A stretch of 64,000 nucleotides of DNA from an uncultured Collinsella sp. Lineage in GTDB: Bacteria; Actinomycetota; Coriobacteriia; Coriobacteriales; Coriobacteriaceae. The stretch is from contig UQHK01000003.1 of assembly GCA_900540855.1 (NCBI GenBank), positions 62,001 through 126,000 of the forward strand. The letters run 5' to 3'. The notes beneath the pieces were generated by a model, which was not told the origin of the DNA, ran no database searches, and was given only the letters and a program-made list of their open reading frames with translations. The translations under genes and the position numbers were made by a program. Below are positions 8,485-18,300 of this stretch, piece after piece (within the stretch, counting starts at the first letter, position 1; each line of letters begins with the position of its first letter).

Positions 8485-8880
8485 CTATTCCGCCTTTTTA
8501 ACGCGCGGCTTGCGACCGCGCGGCTTATCGACCAGTGCGGACTCACCGCTCTCGCGGTACTGACGGCACCAAGCCTTGACCGAAGACTCGCTGGGAATCT
8601 TGTGCTTGATCATGGCCTCGCGAACCGTTAAGCCGTTTTCCAAGCGGTCCTTGACCACGGCGAGCTTAACTTCGTACGAATAGGTGCGATGATGCGAACC
8701 GGCGTTGAGCGCGGCGTCGGCACCGCCCACGGCATATGCGCGGGCCCACTGACGAGCCGTGGCCTGGGGAATGCCAAGCTCCGCGGCGAGGGCGCGATGG
8801 CCGACCCCCTCTTGGAGGATCTCGACGGCGCGCTGCCTGACCTCGGGCGCATGCGTGCGAGTCCTTGTTGCTTCTGACAT
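8485..8880 (-). CDS. Orphan transposase-type helix-turn-helix protein (IS3/IS150 OrfA-like)
   Basis: 131 residues with two helix-turn-helix segments: RQRAVEILQEGVGHRALAAE with IPQATARQWARAY, and VKDRLENGLTVREAMIKHKI with SESSVKAWCRQY. It ends in a basic tail (DKPRGRKPRVKKAE). This layout is that of OrfA/InsJ-type proteins that bind IS3-family ends. No OrfB/integrase core follows, so it is either the remnant of an insertion sequence or a domesticated DNA-binding protein. The frame can also start at a GTG three codons earlier (8889). The region upstream is AT-rich and carries TTAAC-N-GTTAA near 8900, a possible self-binding site. Confidence 0.65.
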   Translation of the reverse strand: MSEATRTRTHAPEVRQRAVEILQEGVGHRALAAELGIPQATARQWARAYAVGGADAALNAGSHHRTYSYEVKLAVVKDRLENGLTVREAMIKHKIPSESSVKAWCRQYRESGESALVDKPRGRKPRVKKAE

Positions 8881-9262
8881 ACCTGCCACTTCTTAGCCTT
8901 AACCGTTAATCTGCTTTCTTACGTGCATGTTAGATAGTAGCATTTTGCTGTTTGCACGTAACAGTTAATTGAAAATCGCAATTTCGCTATCTGGGCATTT
9001 GCCATTACTTTGCAACAGTTCTTTAGGTTTTATTTACGCAGCTAGTTAGCTCGCGGCTCATTGACGGTGTTTTACCAACCAGATTGATATCTTTTTGTTT
9101 GGCTGGTAGGGTTTGTTTAATTATTAACCCCTCTTCAGCCCGCACCTACATGTCAACTTTCCACTTACTTTCCAGCTTTCCACCTTAGGTGTTAAGTTAA
9201 GTGGAAAGTTGGAAAGTTTGGTGGGAAGCCGAAGCAACGGCAGGCCGCGCGAGCAAGAAAAG
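8881..9262. other. AT-rich intergenic region with inverted repeats, no gene seen
   Basis: This 380-bp stretch is clearly poorer in GC than its neighbours. Inverted pairs are visible: TTACGTGCA near 8919-8927 with TGCACGTAA about 25 bp on, and AACTTTCCACTTA (9156-9168) with TAAGTGGAAAGTT (9199-9211). No reading frame of convincing length or composition was found. It holds the promoter of the HTH gene and may contain remnants of insertion-sequence ends. Confidence 0.45.
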
Positions 9263-9288
9263 GGGCGGCAACCGGGTGGTTGCCGCCC
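9263..9288 (-). terminator. Terminator of the giant surface-protein operon
   Basis: A perfect 11-bp stem, GGGCGGCAACC (9263-9273) and GGTTGCCGCCC (9278-9288), with loop GGGT. On the minus strand it is followed by CCTTTTCTT. It lies 28 bp past the stop of the 3,597-residue protein. Confidence 0.8.
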
Positions 9289-9315
9289 TCTTTGCGAAGC
9301 TAGTTGGCTTCGGAA

Positions 9316-12300
9316 CTAGTGGTCGATGCCGTTGAGGTTCACCCTCGTGAGCGTGTAGGTCACATAGTCGGGCGATTGAGGCGTTGCACTCGCCGTGCTG
9401 CCCGTGACTAGGCTCGCCGTCATCACCAGACGATAGTTCGCGTAGAACTGATCACGCTGTTCAGCCTGCGTGTTGACCTTAACGGTAAAGGGCAGGTTAA
9501 ACGTGGTGTCGCCGTTCTGTGTTCGGAACTTGCCATTCTCCTTCGTCGAGTCAGTGAAGGTGATCGCGCTGCCAGCGGCGTTGACCGTAGCAAGTTTACT
9601 CTCCGTCACTGTCACGTACTCGGAGATGTTGCCCGTCACATTCTCATACGAGCCCTTATTGCCGACGCGGCGCTGCAGCGTGAGCGTGTACACAACTGAA
9701 TCGGCATTCTTGATCGTCTCGGCGGCGGCGTTAAGCCCGCCCAGCTCATACGTGGCACCCAGACCAATCGTGCCATTCGCGATCGGACGCAGGTCGTCCA
9801 CGTTAATGCCAAGCTGCGACTTCTTCGGCGCCGAAAGTGTAATGGTCGCATCGCCCTTGTCCATGCGATAGTACCCGACGTTGCCGTGCTCCGTCTGCGT
9901 CAGGCTCGAGGTATTAAGGCCTTCCTTACGCGTCGAAAGCTTGGCGGTATAGGACATCTTGGTACAGGCGTCCTCGCCAGACTGCTTGGACAGGGAGATA
10001 ACCTTGTTGCAGCCGTCCGGCGTAAGACGAATCTCTTCCACAACCGTGCGCACGGTAAAAGATCCGCCCGTTGCGCGCTTGCGAATTTTGGCAAGATCGT
10101 GATCGAGCCTAAGCTTCAGCGAATCATCGCCTGTATCCGTCACGGTCTGCGTAAACGCAGGCGTCGAAGCGTCACACATCGCCCAATCTTCGCCATCCCA
10201 CTTATAGTTCTGATTGTCGATGGCAACATAGAACTTAGCGATCGCCGAGGTTCCGCTCGGGAAACTACTCACCCCTGTCAGGGTATTGTTGGCGCCATAC
10301 TTGCACAGTGACGTATCGAGCTGATAGAACAACGAGTCCGAGTCAGCATAGTTCTGACTTGGGTTAAACGTAATCTTGTCGGTAACGTCAAGAGAAAGAA
10401 CGTAGGAAGCGCCGTCCGTCGACTTCGAAACCGGAGCGCGCGCCTCCGACTTCCCGTCGTTAACTTCCTGCCTATAATTGGACAAGATGCTGTATGTCGA
10501 TGCCGTACCGTTTTGATTATCGTCGCCACCGGTGCGCAAGACGTGATGCAGATTCCAAGATATGCGGGCACCCGAAGAATTCGAGTCAATAGACGAAGCC
10601 GTAAAACCGTTGATATTAGCTTGCGTCATGCCGTCGCCCGACTTGGGCACGTTGACAACTAGGTAGACGCTCTCCGACGCACGCTGCTCCCTGCCGGTTT
10701 TCTCCTCCTTAGGTACCTTTAGCGTATAGCGACTTTTGCTGGGAACGTCAGCGCCTGCAACCTTAAACAGCTTCCACGTATCTCCGAGTTTCGCCTTAGC
10801 GGTCGCCTCTGCCTCGTTATTACACTCGGCCCATGTGCCGGCGCCATCCTTTTCGGCATACACATCCAAAATCTCGCTCAGCCATCGCTCCTGATATGGA
10901 TTGCCCGCAGAATCCTCAAAGCCCGCATTTCCGCTCAGGGAAACGCTCGTTGCTCCGCCTTCGCCCACCGTATAGTGGTACTCTCTGCCACCGGCTTTGC
11001 CATCAACGTTCGCATCGATGAGCGTAAGCTGGGTGCCCTGGGGCAACCTTCCGTCGGCACCATTGAAGAGGATGCTCTTACCGAGCCCCTTCATCGAGCC
11101 GCCAGCAGCCATATAGCTGTCCCAGCCAAAGTCGACTTCCTTCCCATTGGCAGAATTGTATGTCCAGGTAAGCAGACCCGTCATCGGCTCGCCAAAGCTC
11201 GTAAGCACGTGTGCATCTTTTCCAAGGTTAGCGTAATCGTTTTCTTTAAAGTTGGTGCCGTAATCATACGTTGCAGTGAAATCGATCTCGAGCTTGCGCT
11301 TAACGATGATCGGCACCTGAACGTTATAGCTCTGACCAGCTTCGGTAAAGGTAACGGTCAGGAGCGTAAAGCGACCTTTGCCGTTGTCCCAATCGGAGCT
11401 TGGGCTAAACGACATGTTCTTTTTACCGTTGTTCACCACACGAAGTGTGGGATTGCTCGACGCACCATCGTCCTTAACGAATACACCGTTCTTGAGTTGG
11501 AACACCTCCGCCTTGGCCGTCACGTGCGGATTGGTGCCATTCTCGTTATTCAATCTGCAAGCGTCGGAGAAGCCGCCGTTCGTGATGATGTTTAGATAGC
11601 TCTTGACCGTCGTGTTGTCGTTGCCAGAGATCACCAAAACAGGGAAATCCGTTGTGGCTTGGTTGTTGCTTGTATCATTATTCGAATTGAACTTACTCGC
11701 CACGGATGAGGCATCGTAGCTCGAGGTATTTTGATAGGCGCCGTCTTTATCGATGCCACCGATATTGGTGTAGGTATAACGGTTGGTGACGTTGGTCCCC
11801 GCTTGGTCCTTGATAGTCGCTGCACCAGGAACGTTCATGCCGTCGCCAAACAGATGGCGATCGGTGGTGTCGTTGTCGGAGGCACGCACCGCCAGCTCGC
11901 TCACCGGACTCGTAGTCACGTAGGGCGAAACGGCCGGCGTCACATTGCCGTTCGCAGCATCGTTGCCATACAGTGTCGCGCCCTTGGCATCGGAAAGCTT
12001 GTCTTCATAGGCAGCAAATGCGATGTATGACTTTTTGTTCGCTTTTTTAAGGTCGTCGGTGCCGGAAGAATTGCGCATCAGCTTGAGCGATTCACTCGCA
12101 CTGTTTGGTCTAATGGCAATTCCTGCGACAAAAACGTTGACGAGATCAGCGGATGAACTATTTCCGAACAAATATCCCTGGCTAGTTTGCGCCCCAAAGA
12201 TATTGCGATCCATGAGCACGTTTACGAGCCTAAATGAGCCACGGCCATCGCCAGACACGCCACCAGAACAATTTCCCAGCGATGAGTTCCATGCAGCGTT

Positions 12301-15300
12301 CTTGCTACCGGTAAAGTTATTCTCGCCAATGGTCGAATTCAAAAGCGTGACAGAGTTCGCCGTGTTACCGATCGAGCCAACAACACTACCAGAATACGAA
12401 CCATCGACGACCAGTCCAGTGATAGTTGAATTCTTGACCTCGAGGGCACACCCACCTTTCATATCACCGATTAAACCGGCAGAGCACTCACGAGCACCAA
12501 GATAGATGTCTTTTATTACACAGCTATCGAACTTAAATGCACCGCCCGAAGCCGCTTCGCCGACTGCACCAGCAACGTACTTAAGATTATTCGATCCTCT
12601 AACACCAAATACCGTTTTACTCTGCACGTCGCCTTGGATGCACAGATTGTAGACAGACACGATTCCATTTTCGGACCTTCCGATAAGGCCGCCGGTCCCC
12701 TCGGTCGCGCTCGATGCTGCCGGCTGAAGCGTGACATTGCTGATCTCCGCCTTTCCGGCACCCTGCGAAGGCGTTCCAGCATCATCGGTGTTCACCAGGA
12801 AACCACCTCCAGCAAGACCCACGACACCGCCGGTCCTTGCGTTAGAAGCAGTTGACATAATCGTGGAATTCTTGGCAATAGACATGTTCGTTTTTGTCCA
12901 AACGCCACCAGCGGAATTTTTGTTCAGCTTGCCGACGAAGCCACCGACGTTTTGCACGCCAGAAATGTCCATGTTGCTATAAGAGCAATCGTAAAGTTTG
13001 ACCGGAGAATAGCGCGTTGTCGCTTGTGATTCATCGTTACGATTCACCAGCAAAGTTGCATCTTTGTCAGTCCTGCGGCTACCATAGCCGGATGCGCCGA
13101 GCAATCCGCCAACGTTATTGGGGCCATTCACCCTGCAGTTATCCATGGTAATTCCTGCATATTTGCCGTAATCTGTCAGCGAGCTCGCGTTCGCCGTAGT
13201 ACCCGCAAGCAGACCGACGCCAACCTGCTCATTACCCGAACCACTGGGGGCGCCGGCTGCATTGATATACGTAAGAGAAATATTGCAGTCATCGAACTTT
13301 AGGTTCTGGACGGTATAGCCGCCGTTGCCCGCAGCAGCAGCGCCGTCCGTTGCCGGAGTGCCGATACTATCCAACACGTTGGTCGAGGTATACGTTACGG
13401 TACCAAAGAGAGCGCCCACTCCGGTGAGTTTGTAATTATCATCGGCGTACTCTGTGACCCCATATACCTTGCTGGCCTCTTTGCTACCGACCTTAATTGT
13501 TGCACCGTTACCGTTGATGCACGCAACAAGCGGCACGATGCGATCGCGGTCGGCGCCCTTACCGGATGCGCATGCGTTTGAGTAGTAGCGGCCCGAAAGA
13601 CCCGTGTAACCCGTGCCATAAGTAGTCATGTCATAGGTTTCACCCGCTTTGAACCGCAAATCCATTCCCGAGACCTGCGCGGCACAGACGTAGCCCGTCT
13701 GCCACGTCGCGTATTTCTTTATCAGGTAGGGGGAGTTAACGCCCGAACCATCGCCTGTGTAGTCGAGCGCGTTACCCTCCCACTGGATACCGGGGCTTTT
13801 CATGTCATCGTTTTTCGCATCGGCAAAATCGCTGTCGGCACTCCCCGGCTTTCCAACGGATGCATAGCTCGCATTGCGAACTTTGCCGTATTGCTTGTTG
13901 CCGAATTGGTACACTCCCTTTGCGTTGTTGCCGCCCATGTAGGCACGCGAGCCCGCATACGTTCCATACGCATCGTTCGTGGTATTCGTATTCGCCGAAC
14001 CGCCGGCCGCACCGCTGCTGATGATGGCCGAGAGTACGAGCAGTCCCTGCGAGTCATTGACGGTTGTGGTTATCGCAGAGCTATTGGCGTCGTCTCCCCT
14101 ATAGCGGCCCTGCGTCGCATCCGTCTTGATGCACCCCGTCTTCGAAGTATCCAGATTGTTCACCTTGTAGTTGCGATCAGTGTTGTCGAGACTCCTACCA
14201 TCGGTAAGCTCGCTGAACGCATAGCCGTCAATCACGCGGCCAACATACGGGTTGTCATAGAGAGAAGCGCCGGCGCTATGCCAGGCGTTAAGGGCACCAT
14301 CGCCGCGCGAAGAGTTGCGGAAGATGACGCCGCCACCCGCAACAGCACCAACGTAGCCGCCAACGGGCACAAGGCGCGCGCTGCCATTATCGCCTGCCGT
14401 CCCAGCAACGCTAAAGCCGCCAGACGCTTTCACCGACACGCCATCGATGATATTGTCACCGCCCATGATGCAACCAATCACGCCACCAAAAAACGCACCC
14501 GGCACACCAGATGTATCTTTACTCTTATATGCAATTGAGGTTGCCGTGCCCGAGTATTCAATATTCAGATTGCTCACAACGCTGCCGTAGCTATACGGGA
14601 TCAATCCGGAAAGCGTGCTTGCGCCTTCGGGCTTGTCAATCTTGATGGTCGCTAAACCGCCGTCCCTCAGATTGCCAACAACAACCCCCCTGAACGGGTT
14701 ACTCTGATTGCCCAAACCCTGGAAAGCGGTGGTATCGAGTACAAGCGTATCGGTCCTATTTCCCTCGCTATCAACCGGCTCGATACTGTAGTAGGCGCTT
14801 TGGAGATAGCGGTGCATCGTCGCATCGTCAAGCGAATCCCCAGAGTCGGTGGTGTTATCCTCCGTCTTCCTCTCCCATGTTTTGTTCGCCTGTTTGTAGA
14901 TGTACGTCACTTCGTTTTCAGTATTCACACTGGACGAACGACGCTGACATAGCTCTTCCTGATTGGCGGCAATCGTTACTTCCCAACCGTCGATTGCATT
15001 TTGCGTGTTGATATACTCAGCAACCGTGTTGAGCTCTGATGCTTTAGTTATGGCATAGGGATCGCCATAGGTACCGCAACCCGTCGTAAGCTTGGGCACA
15101 CGCTGGTTAACTTTGATTTCGTGGTATTGGACTTTGTTTTCGTTGACATTGCCCTTTTTCACATACGGGAGATAACCACCGAATTGCGGAGCATCCGCAT
15201 TTGCCTCTTTGTTGTCAACGGTGACGAGGCCAGCGGGGGTCCCATAGGTGCTCTCGTCGTAGTACCAGAGCTGCTTACCGGAGTATTCGCCCTTCGAGTC

Positions 15301-18300
15301 GATCTCGCTACCAAATGTGACCTTCTCGTTCGTCTGGTCATCCTTCATAAAGGTATACACCGCAGAGCCAGTCTTGCCCTCGCCGTAGCCAAAGCTCTCA
15401 AGCAAGCTTGCGCGGGTGAACATCGCGTTATCAGTTGCACTGGGGAGGCTGATCGCGCTGAATGTTGCCGTCACCTGGTCGGCCGTACTGCCCACACCAA
15501 GCCTACCGAACAGTGATGTCGCCGCCTTGGTGTCGCCCCCATACCCGTTGGTTGAGATATTCGTTGCGTTCAGATTCACGTACGTCTGCATCTCGTTGAT
15601 GAGCAAAGGCGCGTAGTCGGTTTTATCGGTTACGCCATCGACGGTCAAGCCATCAAGCGTAAGATTATCTATAGAGATCTGCTTAACCGAAGTCGAAGAC
15701 CCGTAAATATAGCGGCACACCAAAGCACCGGACGAGCTTCCTGCATCGTTTACAAGGGAGCCCACGGTACCGCCCAGCGTGACATTGTTTACCGTAAGGT
15801 CGCCCGCATGGGTTCGGATGAGCCCGCAATGCATGTTCTCGTGCTGCGTCGCTTCGCTGTTCTTCTTGTTGCCATTTTGCTCTGCTTTGATTTTGGAATA
15901 ATGGAACTTGATGTCGGCATTTTTCACCGTTACCTTGGAGCCACTAGCGGGATTACTGGGATAGAAGCTATATCCATTCATGTCGATAGACACGCGTGTG
16001 TCATCGTTCCTGCCAATATTGTTTCCTTGGAAAATCTGCTGGTTTCCCGGAATGATATAACTCCGAATATCGCTGGGCGCATACAAATATGCGCACCAGA
16101 GCAGCAAGTACTCCGGCGAGTCCATAAAATTCGCCCTGCTATTATTCTCGGGATTATTACCCACCTTCGCATATGCCTTATCGAGGTTGTAGTAATACCT
16201 CGTCCAGGCATTCGTGTTGTGGTTCTTGCCGAAATCAGAACGGTTGTGATAGCTGTTGTCGCTTCCCTTCTCGCCGCTCATGTCGAGCTTACCCTCATTA
16301 ACGTCGTCTTTGGTATGCAGAGAAACGACCGTGTTCCATTCGCCGTCCATGAGCTTGCTGCCCGGCTTTACGCCATTGCCCACCCACTCGTCGAAGGTCG
16401 TTATATCGGGTGCCGTAATCTTGATACCAGAAACTTTGTATGCAGTTCCCCAATATGCCCTATCTTCCAGGTACAAACCCGTATAGGACTCGGAGCCATA
16501 TACTCCAGAAGCCACCTTACTGCCGCGGCCAACGAGCAGACCAAGCGTTGTAGCGCTCTCGGCATTGATGGTTGCACCAGAAAGATCGATGGCGCAGTCG
16601 TTGATAATCCAGTGACCACTGGCTGCGTATACGAGGCCGCCGAGTTCGCTTGAGCTGTTTGCGGTTATGGAAGCGCTGTTCGTCTTGAGAGCATACGTGC
16701 TGTCGCTGGTGTTTGCGCTATCCCCGATGGTGACAACCGTATTGCCCCAGCTGTAGCCCAAAAGACCGCCAGCGCCGTTCTTCGCGTCACCGTTCTTGCC
16801 AACGGTCATGCTGAACGAATTGAACGTAAGTCCTGTGATGTTGACGTTGGTCGTATTCGCCGCGGTGCCCTGAGTGATGCAGCCGATAAGGCCGCCAATC
16901 TGGGATTTCTTATTGCTCGCGCTGTCGCCCGCGGTAATCGCATTTTCGCTCGCGGTCGCGTCACCGACCTCGAGACTCGTTACGTTGACGATAGCGACAA
17001 CGTCCGCCACATAACCGATAGCGCCGCCAATGCGCGTGTTGCCGTTGAGGGTAGCGCCCGTTTTGACGGTCGCTTGCGCCTTCGTGCTGCCACTTATGTT
17101 GCTGCTGCCGAAAGTAACGGTTCCACCACCCCTCACGCTACCAGCAATGCCGCCAATGTTGACATCGTTGCCGAACGTATCATCGCAGGTGATTTTCGGC
17201 TTGCACGTAACGCCGTTGAGTGTTGCCTTGCCAGTGATAGTTGCCGCAAGCGAGCCAGCGTCGACGCCTAAGCCGTTATCGAACTTCATAACGCCATCGA
17301 CGGTGAGGTTATTCACCGTCGCGCCACCGCCGATAGCGGCAAAGAGGCCCAGACGGCTGTGACGGTAAATCTTGCCGTTGCCTTCAGTCGAATCGTTTGC
17401 GCCAAGCGCATTGCCGTTGCGCGTACCGTAAGGTTCGCCAATCGCCAAGGTAACGGTATGATGGTTGCCCTCGACAGCCCCTACGAAGGCATTAACTTGC
17501 CCGGACCCATCACATGCAAGACCTTCAAGGCCTGTACCTCGCAGGTCAATGTCGGAAGTAATTGAGATAGCATTCCCACTATTACCATACCAGCTCGTAA
17601 TATTAGCCGTGCCGATGCCGAATACACCGCCAAAGTAGCCGTTCGTTTGGACCGTCATGGCAATGCATGCGAATGTATCCGCATCATTAATGAGGTATGT
17701 ACCCGACTTCCCGTCACCATTTTGGGACCGTAGCTGATAACCCCAAGAGTAGCCAGCACTGCTGCCAGCATCTGGAGCACCACTCAGATTGCACAACGGC
17801 TGATAAAAGGTGCTTTCATCAAGTTTAATAAGATCCTTGCTGAGCTTGCCCTCCTCTCCGGTCAGGCGGATAACCTGGTTATAGGTCAGGTCATCGATCC
17901 TCGCCGCAGCAGGACGTTTGTAAAGCCAATAATTATCGTTCGTTGCCTCAGCATCCGAGCCTGAACCTAGAGCAAACACCAATGGGGCGCATCCATCCAA
18001 GGATCTAAGAATTTGGCTGGTATTACCGTTGGCCTCGAGCTTGCAATCGGATAAATCGGTAGTCCCACGCAAGCGCAAGACGCCGTTCCATGCCGAACCC
18101 ACAATTCCGGCACCACATGCGATTGATTCGTTTTTATCAGTTTCAACGCGAACGTCCCCGCAGTCCAGAATTCCAAAACGCGAACGCCCGCCCACGCTAT
18201 AGCCGCTATCCAAGGCGCCAACAACACCGCCAAACCCGCAGTTCTTTCCATTGGCTTTTGGAGAATGGCACGTGACGTCCGCGCCGTCAACGATTACAAC

